Positions 1 through 7,709 of a stretch of 32,597 nt of DNA are shown here, one piece after another. How positions within the stretch are numbered: position 1 is the stretch's first letter; every line of letters begins with the position of its first letter. Source of the DNA: Candidatus Parcubacteria bacterium (GTDB lineage: Bacteria; Patescibacteriota; Minisyncoccia; Phycocordibacterales; Zambryskibacteraceae). The notes beneath the pieces are model-generated. The model was given only the letters and a program-made list of their open reading frames with translations. It ran no database searches and was not told the DNA's origin. Location of the stretch: NCBI GenBank assembly GCA_019661895.1, contig JAIFWO010000006.1, forward strand, positions 1 to 32,597, in the 5' to 3' direction. The position numbers and the translations under genes were made by a program.

Positions 1-2
1 GA

Positions 3-1262
3 GAAAAGGATGGCAAAGAATATAAACGCGTTAAGGAGGTCATGGATGTTTGGCTGGATTCTGGCTCGATGCCATTTGCTTCCCTCGACCAGGCTCAGGA
101 CAAGCAGACGTATCCGGCCGACTTTATCTCTGAGGCCATCGACCAGACACGTGGCTGGTTCTACACCCTGCATGCTGTCGGCGTGCTTATGGAGAGAGGA
201 AGAGCCTTTAAGAATGCTATCTGCCTCGGACACCTCTTGGATAAAGACGGGAAGAAGATGTCGAAGTCGGTGGGCAACATCTTGGATCCTTGGGCAGAGA
301 TCGAGAAATACGGTGTCGATGTCCTGCGCTTCTGGATGTATTCCATAAACCAACCAGGCGAGAGCAAGAATTATGATGACCGAACTGTCAAAGAGGTTGA
401 GAAAAGGCTCTTCAACCTGCTCGACAACGTCTACGCCTTCTACGAACTGTATCGTGACCCCTCTCTAGAACCTAGCACCTTGTCCCTATCACCTGCCAAT
501 GTTCTCGATCGTTGGATCCTGGTACGCCTCTCTCTGCTCTCGAGAGAGATGACGAAACATATGGACGAATACAAACTCCTCGAGCCTACGCGAGCACTGC
601 GCGACTTCGTCGACGACCTTTCCACTTGGTACGTGCGACGCTCGAGGGAACGCATCAAAGAAGGTGATGAGGAGGCCAAGGCCACGCTCTACGCGGTGTT
701 GAAGAGTCTTTCTACTTTGCTTGCCCCGTTTGCCCCATTTGCCGCCGAGGAGCTTTACCAGAAGCTGCGTCTGCCTACTGATCCAGAGAGCGTCCATTTG
801 GAGAGTTGGCCCGCTGATCTCTCCCAACCCTCTCCTTGGCAAGGAGAGGGCGAGGGTGAGGTGCTTATATCAATGAAAGATGTCCGACGCCTGGTGACAG
901 CGGCTCTCGAGGCTCGCTCGAAGGCTAATATCAAGATCCGCCAACCGCTCGCCAACTTAACGGTGCGCACCGATCTCTCGTCGGAATTCCTGGAAATTGT
1001 CGCTGAGGAAGTAAATGTCAAGCAAATAATAATTGACAACACCCTCGACGTCGACGTCGTCCTCGACACGAACCTTACTCCAGAACTTATCGAGGAGGGA
1101 GAGATGCGCGAGGTGATACGCAGCATCCAGGAATTGCGCAAAGAGCGCAATCTCAAGCCCTCAGACGTCTTAGACTACGATGTGCCAGAAGATCAGAAGA
1201 GATTGTTTGGAAAGTTCGGTGACGAGATTAAGAGAGTGACGAATGTCTCACCACATCTATAA
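3..1262 (+). CDS. ileS: isoleucyl-tRNA synthetase, C-terminal part (5' truncated by window edge)
   Basis: Open frame continues upstream of the ATG at 42 to the window edge; motifs DVWLDSGSMPFAS and GKKMSKSVGNILDPW, plus an anticodon-binding domain. Confidence 0.93.
   Translation, partial: EKDGKEYKRVKEVMDVWLDSGSMPFASLDQAQDKQTYPADFISEAIDQTRGWFYTLHAVGVLMERGRAFKNAICLGHLLDKDGKKMSKSVGNILDPWAEIEKYGVDVLRFWMYSINQPGESKNYDDRTVKEVEKRLFNLLDNVYAFYELYRDPSLEPSTLSLSPANVLDRWILVRLSLLSREMTKHMDEYKLLEPTRALRDFVDDLSTWYVRRSRERIKEGDEEAKATLYAVLKSLSTLLAPFAPFAAEELYQKLRLPTDPESVHLESWPADLSQPSPWQGEGEGEVLISMKDVRRLVTAALEARSKANIKIRQPLANLTVRTDLSSEFLEIVAEEVNVKQIIIDNTLDVDVVLDTNLTPELIEEGEMREVIRSIQELRKERNLKPSDVLDYDVPEDQKRLFGKFGDEIKRVTNVSPHL
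828..850. repeat. Palindromic element inserted in frame within ileS
   Basis: CCCTCTCCTTG-g-CAAGGAGAGGG, perfect 11-bp arms, encoding the low-complexity stretch PSPWQGEG. Confidence 0.7.
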
Positions 1263-1830
1263 CACTCGGGCCTTCGTCTTAGGCGCCCGAGCTCAGCGCG
1301 AGCGTGACAAAGTCTTTATCCTTCTGACCAAAGACCTTGGGCTAGTCCTCGCGGTAGCTACTGGCATCCGTCGGGCATCTTCCAAACTCGGCGGCATCCT
1401 TCTTGACTACGCCCTGGTCCATGTCTCTTTGGTTAAAGGCAGGAATACTTGGCGCATCACTACCGCCACGCTAGTAGAAGATGTCTCAAATTCTTTGCGG
1501 GCTGACAAAGAGTGTTTGAAGGCTGTGGCCCGAGTCCTTGCCTTGCTTCTGAAACTCGTTCGCGGGGAGGAGAAGCATAAAGAGCTCTTCGAGGAAGTGG
1601 AGCGGGGGATAGCCTTCCTGCTTAAAGATCGAGACCTGGAGTGCGAGGGATGGGAGATCGTGGCCGTAGTGCGCATGCTCTTCCACCTTGGGTATCTCTC
1701 GGCCAAAGATGTGTCGAAGGAAGTCCTTCTAGACGATCTGTCCGAGCCGCTCGTAAGAGAAGCGCTGAAAGATAAAAAGAAGCTCATCGCCCTCATAAAC
1801 GCCGGCATCCGAGAAAGTGGGCTTAGTTGA
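1243..1830 (+). CDS. recO: DNA repair protein RecO
   Basis: N-terminal OB-fold pattern (TRAFVLGARAQRERDKVFILLTKDLGLVLAVATGIRRASSKLGGIL); overlaps the end of ileS. Confidence 0.75.
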   Translation: MSHHIYNTRAFVLGARAQRERDKVFILLTKDLGLVLAVATGIRRASSKLGGILLDYALVHVSLVKGRNTWRITTATLVEDVSNSLRADKECLKAVARVLALLLKLVRGEEKHKELFEEVERGIAFLLKDRDLECEGWEIVAVVRMLFHLGYLSAKDVSKEVLLDDLSEPLVREALKDKKKLIALINAGIRESGLS

Positions 1831-1866
1831 GCCATATTTAACTATGCGCAGGAAAGGCCTACGCAC

Positions 1867-1895
1867 TTGACTTACAACCTATTCAGGTGTATAAT
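1867..1895 (+). promoter_or_regulatory. Sigma70-type promoter of the DGR target gene
   Basis: TTGACT (1867-1872), 17-nt spacer, TATAAT (1890-1895); AAGGAG ribosome-binding site at 1960-1965 before the ATG at 1973. Confidence 0.85.
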
Positions 1896-1972
1896 GCACA
1901 CAGGCAGTACCGATATGGCAAAAGGCATCCTGTCTTAGCCCTCTATCATCATTTCTACTCAAGGAGCTGACC

Positions 1973-2608
1973 ATGCACGGCATGCTCGGCAAATTGCTCG
2001 AACTCATCCTGACCGTGGCGGAGGAGAAACTCCCCACGCTCGTGGATTTGTTCGAAAGACTCACAAGCAAGGATGCAAATCACTGGTGGATCGCTCTCCG
2101 GAAGTTCCTCCGCAAGGAGAACCCATGGGCACCACCCACGTCCTTCTTGGTGACCTCGAACGGTCTTACCGGCGAACAGTGGATTGCTCGGCTCGAAGCC
2201 GCGAAGTACAACGTCGGCGACTACGCCAAGCAGATGTATCGCTCGCACAAGTTCGTGGCGACCAATGGCGTGACGTACAAGCTCGGCGTCATCATGGGTC
2301 ACGAGTTCGAGGACAACGACCGCACTAACCAGAACATCTGGGCGGAAGGCGAGCGTCGTGGGTGGCTGAAGCCCTCCATGGAACACTCCGGACTTCTGCG
2401 CGAACTGGTCTCCGACGAGGAAATCGAGCGCATGGGACTCTGGGCGCTCATCCTCATGCACGAGCCTGTTTCCGGCTCGTACGGCAATCCGAGCATTCTC
2501 GGCGTCTATCGCAACGACAGGGGTCGGTGGGTGGACGCCTCCTACGGCCGTCCCGGCGGCAGGTGGGATCGTGAGCGCGGCTTCGTGTTTCTCGTTCCGC
2601 AAGAGTAA
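1973..2608 (+). CDS. DGR target (variable) protein, C-terminal VR with CLec-like pattern
   Basis: 211-aa ORF with consensus promoter and RBS; C-terminus GVYRNDRGRWVDASYGRPGGRWDRERGFVFLVPQE matches the TR translation except at TR-adenine codons. Confidence 0.9.
   Translation: MHGMLGKLLELILTVAEEKLPTLVDLFERLTSKDANHWWIALRKFLRKENPWAPPTSFLVTSNGLTGEQWIARLEAAKYNVGDYAKQMYRSHKFVATNGVTYKLGVIMGHEFEDNDRTNQNIWAEGERRGWLKPSMEHSGLLRELVSDEEIERMGLWALILMHEPVSGSYGNPSILGVYRNDRGRWVDASYGRPGGRWDRERGFVFLVPQE
2468..2602 (+). repeat. DGR variable repeat (VR)
   Basis: 135 bp aligned to TR 2963-3097 at a constant offset of 495 without gaps; 19 differences, all at TR adenines. Confidence 0.95.
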
Positions 2609-2620
2609 TACTCTGGACTT

Positions 2621-2651
2621 GGTCTCTCTGACCTCTTCGGTCACTTAGACC
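2621..2651. promoter_or_regulatory. Hairpin/cruciform-forming inverted repeat just downstream of VR
   Basis: GGTCT-ctc-TGACC-TCTTC-GGTCA-ctt-AGACC, beginning 19 nt after the VR end. Confidence 0.65.
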
Positions 2652-2661
2652 TTTGTCCTCG

Positions 2662-2694
2662 GGCCCCGCAAAGTATCGCGGGGCCTTTTGTTTT
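2662..2694 (+). terminator. Rho-independent terminator after the DGR target gene
   Basis: GGCCCCGC-aaagtatc-GCGGGGCC-TTTTGTTTT. Confidence 0.9.
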
Positions 2695-2962
2695 CATATA
2701 AAATAAACAATGGTAGTAGGCGAATCATGCTCTTGATCAAGGTTGGGAGCGGCCGAATCCAGTATCCATAAGTTGAGAGCGTCCTCGATCAAGGTTTCGG
2801 ACGGAGGACTTATGCAGACACTTCAAAAAATGAAGATACTTGGTGTAGGGCACTATCGCATTATCCCAGTAGGTCATACTACTGAATGAGATGCGGAATA
2901 CGATACAACTCCAAGATCGGCATGGGCCTTCAAGGGGTGGTGGTACGGAAGGTGCTCTATAC

Positions 2963-3097
2963 ATAACCGACTCGAACGGCAATCCGAACATTCTCGGCGT
3001 CAATCGCAACGACAAGGGTCGGTGGGTGAACGCCTACAACGGCAATCCCGACAACAGGTGGAATCGTGAGAACGGCTTCGTGTTTCTCGTTCCGCAA
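2963..3097 (+). repeat. DGR template repeat (TR)
   Basis: Non-mutated partner of the VR; rich in AAC/AAT codons (SNGNPNILGVNRNDKGRWVNAYNGNPDNRWNRENGFVFLVPQ). Confidence 0.95.
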
Positions 3098-3109
3098 CTC
3101 TCTTCATTT

Positions 3110-3135
3110 CTCTCTTGCTACGGCAGGAGAGTTTT
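3110..3135 (+). terminator. Hairpin with TACG loop and T-run directly after TR (terminator or structured DGR-RNA element)
   Basis: CTCTCTTGC-TACG-GCAGGAGAG-TTTT, 9-bp stem including one G-T pair. Confidence 0.55.
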
Positions 3136-3144
3136 GCTGTGGCC

Positions 3145-3501
3145 CTACGAAGCCTTGGCGGAGTAGGCTTTAACCACTTGACCATTCCAGCCGCCGAGCA
3201 TTTTGCCAATCTCATCAAGCGGTAGAGAAATAGCAATATATCTTTTATTATCCAAGGATTTTATTTCCCAAAGTACTAGAAGTAAGATCTTAATCGTGTC
3301 TAATTTGCGAATGGAGATCTCTAAGTACGGCAACTTTCTCTCTTTCGATTGGAACGATGCTGTTGAAACTGCTTCAATTAGCTCTATAAACAATTTATCG
3401 ATTCTATTACCTAAAGAATAGCGATGAGTCTTTGGTAAGATAGTGTGATAACCATGCCAAAGGATATATACACTCTTGATCTTTTCGAGAACCGGCAACA
3501 T
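3145..3501 (-). CDS. avd: Avd-like DGR accessory variability determinant (four-helix bundle family)
   Basis: LPVLEKIKSVYILWHGYHTILPKTHRYSLGNRIDKLFIELIEA...RYIAISLPLDEIGKMLGGW fits the Avd/S23-like pattern (PK..RY.LG, GRMLGGW-like); internal ATG at 3501 gives 118 aa. Confidence 0.85.
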   Translation of the reverse strand: MLPVLEKIKSVYILWHGYHTILPKTHRYSLGNRIDKLFIELIEAVSTASFQSKERKLPYLEISIRKLDTIKILLLVLWEIKSLDNKRYIAISLPLDEIGKMLGGWNGQVVKAYSAKAS

Positions 3502-4495
3502 CCGAGCGGGGGGGGGTCGTAAAAGGCTGCATGATGTATTCCATAGTATCATCTCGCTCGAAAATCTCCTTGCGGCATATGAGGAATTCGTGAGGGGCAA
3601 ACGAAATCGGGCCGACGTCCAATTATTTGGCCTGCATTTGATGGATAACATTCTTGCTCTCCACCAAGAATTAAAAAATAAGACATACACCCACTCTACC
3701 TACGAAGCCTTCCACATCAGTGACCCCAAACCCCGCTCTATCCACAAAGCTTCTGTCCGAGACAGACTCTTGCATCACGCGATTTACCGTATTCTGTATC
3801 CCTATTTTGACACCAAATTCATCCATGACTCATACTCTTGTCGCTTGAACAAAGGTACGCATAGGGCTATGAACAGATTCAAAGCTTTTACCCGAAAAGT
3901 CTCGAAGAATACTACCAAGACTTGCTGGGTTTTGAAATGTGATATTCGGAAGTTCTTTGCTTCTATCGACCAGGAGATTCTGCTTAAGATTCTAAAGAAA
4001 CATATTCAGGATGAAGACACGGGCTGGCTCTTAGAGAGAATCGTCCAAAGCTTCCACTCGGGAGTAGAGGGGAAAGGTTTACCCCTCGGCAATCTCACCT
4101 CTCAACTCTTGGTAAATATCTATATGAATGAATTCGATCAATTTATAAAACACAAACTTAAAATCAAATACTATATCCGCTACGCCGATGACTTCGTTGT
4201 TACTTCGATATATCGTAGTGACATGGAGGAGCTTGTTTCGAAAATTGAGAGCTTTCTGAAAGAAGAATTAAAGTTAGAACTCCATCCTGATAAGCTATTT
4301 ATTAAAACACTGGCTTCGGGTGTAGATTTCTTGGGCTGGGTACATTTTCCGGACCATCGAGTGCTCCGGACAGTGACGAAGAGAAAGATGCTTAAAAAGT
4401 TTTCTTGCGACGTGTCGAAGGAGTCGGTGGCTTCGTGTAGAGGATTACTCGGTCATGGGAATAGCTATAAATTGCGAAAGAGGATAATGCTATAA
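3476..4495 (+). CDS. DGR-type reverse transcriptase
   Basis: SRLNKGTHRAMNRF-type region, LPLGNLTSQLLVNIYMNEFDQFIKHKLKIKYYIRYADDFVV (SQ and YADD motifs), C-terminal GLLGHGNSYKL; start codon uncertain (TTG at 3476). Confidence 0.92.
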   Translation: MIFSRTGNIRAGGGRKRLHDVFHSIISLENLLAAYEEFVRGKRNRADVQLFGLHLMDNILALHQELKNKTYTHSTYEAFHISDPKPRSIHKASVRDRLLHHAIYRILYPYFDTKFIHDSYSCRLNKGTHRAMNRFKAFTRKVSKNTTKTCWVLKCDIRKFFASIDQEILLKILKKHIQDEDTGWLLERIVQSFHSGVEGKGLPLGNLTSQLLVNIYMNEFDQFIKHKLKIKYYIRYADDFVVTSIYRSDMEELVSKIESFLKEELKLELHPDKLFIKTLASGVDFLGWVHFPDHRVLRTVTKRKMLKKFSCDVSKESVASCRGLLGHGNSYKLRKRIML

Positions 4496-4504
4496 TACAT
4501 ATCT

Positions 4505-6412
4505 ATGCATGAAGACGAAGGAAGAATAAGAAATTTGAATGAGAAGCTGGACTCCCGGACGCGTTACCACGATCCGGCCGACCGGAGAGCGGCCATCTCG
4601 GGCGAGGAACATGGCGCGGTGGAGGAGAAGTGGCAAGCGCCAGAGCTTGACGAGATGCTTCGTTACGAGCGCCGCAAGCCCGAAGGGCACTCGCTGACCA
4701 AGCGCTTCTTCATCTTCGCCTTAGTCTTCTTCCTCTGCGCTGTGGGAGCAGCGGCTTACATCTACTTAGGAGGGGGCAACTTCATCTCTTCGAAGAATGT
4801 CGACATCAGCGTCAATGGCCCTGTCACGCTCTCGGCCGGCGAGATCTTAAGTTTGGGCATTGTCATCACCAACAAAAACAATGCCGATCTAGAGACAGCT
4901 AACCTCTCCATTCGTTATCCTGAGGGGACGCGCAGTGCCCTCGACAGCACCAAAGCGCTTTCCTTCGAGCGAGCGGCGCTTGGAGTGATAGACTCCGGAG
5001 AGCAATTCTCGACCTCTACCTCAGCCATCATCTATGGCTCGAAGGGCGAGACGAAGGATATCGTCATCTCGCTTGAGTATACGGTGAAGGGCTCCAACGC
5101 CACCTTCTCTAAAGAGAAGGTGTATCAAGTCTCACTCGGGACTACGCCAGTATCAATGACCGTCACCGAGCCCGAGACCGTGACCTCAAACGAAGTCTTC
5201 ACCACGACCGTTACGATCGTCTCCAACTCCACCGAAGTGCTCAAAAATGTTTTGGTAAAGGGGGAGTACCCGTACGGCTTCTCCGTCACCGACACGACTC
5301 CGAGTGCCAAGAATCAGGCCAAAAATCTCTGGGATCTGGGCGACATGGCTCCGGGCGACAAGAAGAGCATCACTATCCGCGGTAAGTTATCGGGCCAAGA
5401 CGGTGAGGAGAGGACCTTCCGCTTCTCAAGCGGAGTCGGGGAGGGCGGCAACACCGATCGCTTCAACACCCTGGCGACAGTAAGCGAGAGTGTGAGCATC
5501 AACCGCCCGAATGTCACGCTCAACCTTTCTTTAAATGGCGAGGACAGCGGAGCGTATACGGCACCGGCTGGCCGAGTTATTCTGGCAACGGTCGGGTATC
5601 AGAATAATATGCCGGACAATTTGCAGCATGCCAAAGTAGTGGTGAAGCTCTCGGGTGCCTCCTTAGACAGATTCTCTGTCGTGCCGCAAAATGGCGGCTT
5701 CTACGACTCGGCCAACAACCAAATAGTTTGGAGCGAGGGCTCGAGTCCAGAACTTGTGACGGTGGGCCCTGGTGGGAGTGGAACCTTTTCTTTCCAATTC
5801 GCTTCTTTGGCAACCTTGCCGGCCAATGCCGCTAACCTAAGCATTGATCTCACGGCCACCGTTACGGGCTCCCCCGAAGGCGCGAGCTCAATTGCCGTGA
5901 GCGAGAGCAGGAAGGTGCTCATCGGCTCACAGGTTACCCTCACGGCCCAGTCTCTGCGCTCCAAAGGACCTTTCACCAACTCCGGCTCCATTCCTCCCAA
6001 GGCCGAGAAGACCACCACCTATACGCTCGCCTTCACGCTCAAGGATACCCAAAATGATATTTTAGAACCCAAGATCGCCGCTACCCTCGGCTCAAATGTG
6101 AAGTGGCTTAGCCAAGTAAATCCGGCCGATAGTGTCACGTACAATGACGCGAGCAAGAGCATTACCTGGACGGGAGACAAACTCCTTTCCGGTACCGGCT
6201 TCTCGACGCCTGCCAAGGTGATCTATGTCCAAGTCTCCCTCACTCCTTCGATCGGCCAGATTAACAGCGCTCCCATCCTTCTAAGCGGGATCACTTTCTC
6301 GGGCAAGGACGCCTTCACCGGCGAGCCGGTCACTTTGAGCGTTCCCGCTGTGACTACCCGCTTCGACACCGATCCCAAGTTCGTTCAAGGGGATGAAGTT
6401 GTGGTAAAGTAG
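4505..6412 (+). CDS. Membrane-anchored surface protein with DUF11/CARDB-like repeats
   Basis: One N-terminal TM segment (FFIFALVFFLCAVGAAAYIYL) followed by a long beta-rich extracellular-type region. Confidence 0.6.
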   Translation: MHEDEGRIRNLNEKLDSRTRYHDPADRRAAISGEEHGAVEEKWQAPELDEMLRYERRKPEGHSLTKRFFIFALVFFLCAVGAAAYIYLGGGNFISSKNVDISVNGPVTLSAGEILSLGIVITNKNNADLETANLSIRYPEGTRSALDSTKALSFERAALGVIDSGEQFSTSTSAIIYGSKGETKDIVISLEYTVKGSNATFSKEKVYQVSLGTTPVSMTVTEPETVTSNEVFTTTVTIVSNSTEVLKNVLVKGEYPYGFSVTDTTPSAKNQAKNLWDLGDMAPGDKKSITIRGKLSGQDGEERTFRFSSGVGEGGNTDRFNTLATVSESVSINRPNVTLNLSLNGEDSGAYTAPAGRVILATVGYQNNMPDNLQHAKVVVKLSGASLDRFSVVPQNGGFYDSANNQIVWSEGSSPELVTVGPGGSGTFSFQFASLATLPANAANLSIDLTATVTGSPEGASSIAVSESRKVLIGSQVTLTAQSLRSKGPFTNSGSIPPKAEKTTTYTLAFTLKDTQNDILEPKIAATLGSNVKWLSQVNPADSVTYNDASKSITWTGDKLLSGTGFSTPAKVIYVQVSLTPSIGQINSAPILLSGITFSGKDAFTGEPVTLSVPAVTTRFDTDPKFVQGDEVVVK

Positions 6413-6416
6413 CGCC

Positions 6417-7646
6417 ATGGAAACCAACGATACGATGGAAAAGGTCATAGCTCTCTGCAAGCGTCGAGGCTTCATCTTCCAAGGCTCGGAGATCTACGGC
6501 GGTTTGGCCGGCTTTTGGGATTACGGACCTTTGGGGGTCGAACTTCGCCACCGCATCAAGCAATCGTTTTGGGAGACATTTGTCAGCGGTCGCGATGACA
6601 TGTATCCCGTAAGCACTTCTATCGTCATGAATCCTCGTATTTGGCAGGCCAGTGGCCACGTCGACACCTTCAAGGATCCCACGGAGGATGGCAAGCAATT
6701 CAACGTCATGTTTAGTACCTCGGTCGGTGCCGGGGAGGAGGCAGCCACTTCGTATTTGAGACCCGAGACAGCCCAAGGCATGTTTGTGAATTTTAAGAAT
6801 ATTCAAGACACTTTCCATCCCAAGTTGCCATTTGGCATGGCTCAGATCGGTAAAGCTTTTAGAAACGAGATCTCGCCAAGGGACTTCATTTTCCGCTCCA
6901 GAGAATTCGAGCAAATGGAGATCGAGTACTTCGTCCGCGAGAGCGAGTGGGAGAAGGAGTTTGAGAGCTGGAGAGGAGCGATGCTTGCCTGGATGAAATC
7001 CATTGGTCTGCCTACTGAGAAGATTCATGAGCTTGAAGTGCCAGCCGAAGATCGTGCTCATTACTCCAAGAGGACGACCGACTTCGAGTTTGACTTTCCA
7101 TTTGGCAGGAAGGAGTTGTGCGGTCTGGCATACCGAACTGACTTCGATTTGCGCAACCACTCTACTGCCTCGGGTGTAGCTCTCGAATACTTCGACGAGG
7201 AAACTGGTGAGAGATTCACGCCACATGTTATCGAGCCGACTTTCGGAGTGGATCGCTCGATACTGGCTATCTTGGTCTCGGCTTATACCGAAGATGAGTT
7301 GGGAGGGGAGAAAAGGGTAGTGCTTAAGCTTGCCAAACATCTTGCCCCCGTGCGGGTAGCCATATTTCCATTACTTAAAAATAAGCCCGAGCTCGTCGCT
7401 AAAGCCCGAGAAGTTTGCACAGATTTGAAAAAGCAATTTGGCAACGTAGTCTTCGACGACAACGGCAACATCGGCAAGCGCTATAGGAGACAAGATGAGA
7501 TCGGCACGCCATACTGTGTGACTATCGATTTCGATACTTTAGGTGAGAAGCCAGAATTATTGAATACCGTTACCATTCGCGACCGAGATTCGGGGGATCA
7601 GAGGCGAGTGAAGATCGAAGATTTGAAGGCCGAAGTCGGTCTGTAG
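6417..7646 (+). CDS. glyS: Glycyl-tRNA synthetase (class II, homodimeric type)
   Basis: CKRRGFIFQGSEIYGGLAGFWDYGPLGVELR, TSYLRPETAQGMFVNFKN, GKAFRNEISPRDFIFRSREFEQMEIEYF. Confidence 0.96.
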   Translation: METNDTMEKVIALCKRRGFIFQGSEIYGGLAGFWDYGPLGVELRHRIKQSFWETFVSGRDDMYPVSTSIVMNPRIWQASGHVDTFKDPTEDGKQFNVMFSTSVGAGEEAATSYLRPETAQGMFVNFKNIQDTFHPKLPFGMAQIGKAFRNEISPRDFIFRSREFEQMEIEYFVRESEWEKEFESWRGAMLAWMKSIGLPTEKIHELEVPAEDRAHYSKRTTDFEFDFPFGRKELCGLAYRTDFDLRNHSTASGVALEYFDEETGERFTPHVIEPTFGVDRSILAILVSAYTEDELGGEKRVVLKLAKHLAPVRVAIFPLLKNKPELVAKAREVCTDLKKQFGNVVFDDNGNIGKRYRRQDEIGTPYCVTIDFDTLGEKPELLNTVTIRDRDSGDQRRVKIEDLKAEVGL

Positions 7647-7709
7647 TAATTGCGCGTGTGCTTCGTCATCTCTTAAGGGCATACAGCACTTTCACCGTAG
7701 GAGACGTCC

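Noticed and set aside
1955-2644. 229-aa minus-strand ORF opposite the DGR target
   Set aside because: Antisense to the promoter-, RBS- and VR-supported plus-strand target; no family signal.
2891-3166. ORF of 91 aa containing the template repeat
   Set aside because: The similarity to the target C-terminus is explained by the TR; only a weak start context is present. Treated as the non-coding TR region rather than a gene.
3476-4495. Group II intron maturase as an alternative identity for the RT
   Set aside because: No maturase X or HNH domain and no intron domain V-like sequence noticed; TR/VR and Avd context plus the LPLGNLTSQ motif fit a DGR RT.
6354-7340. 328-aa minus-strand ORF opposite glyS
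   Set aside because: Antisense shadow of a well-supported glycyl-tRNA synthetase; no recognisable domain.
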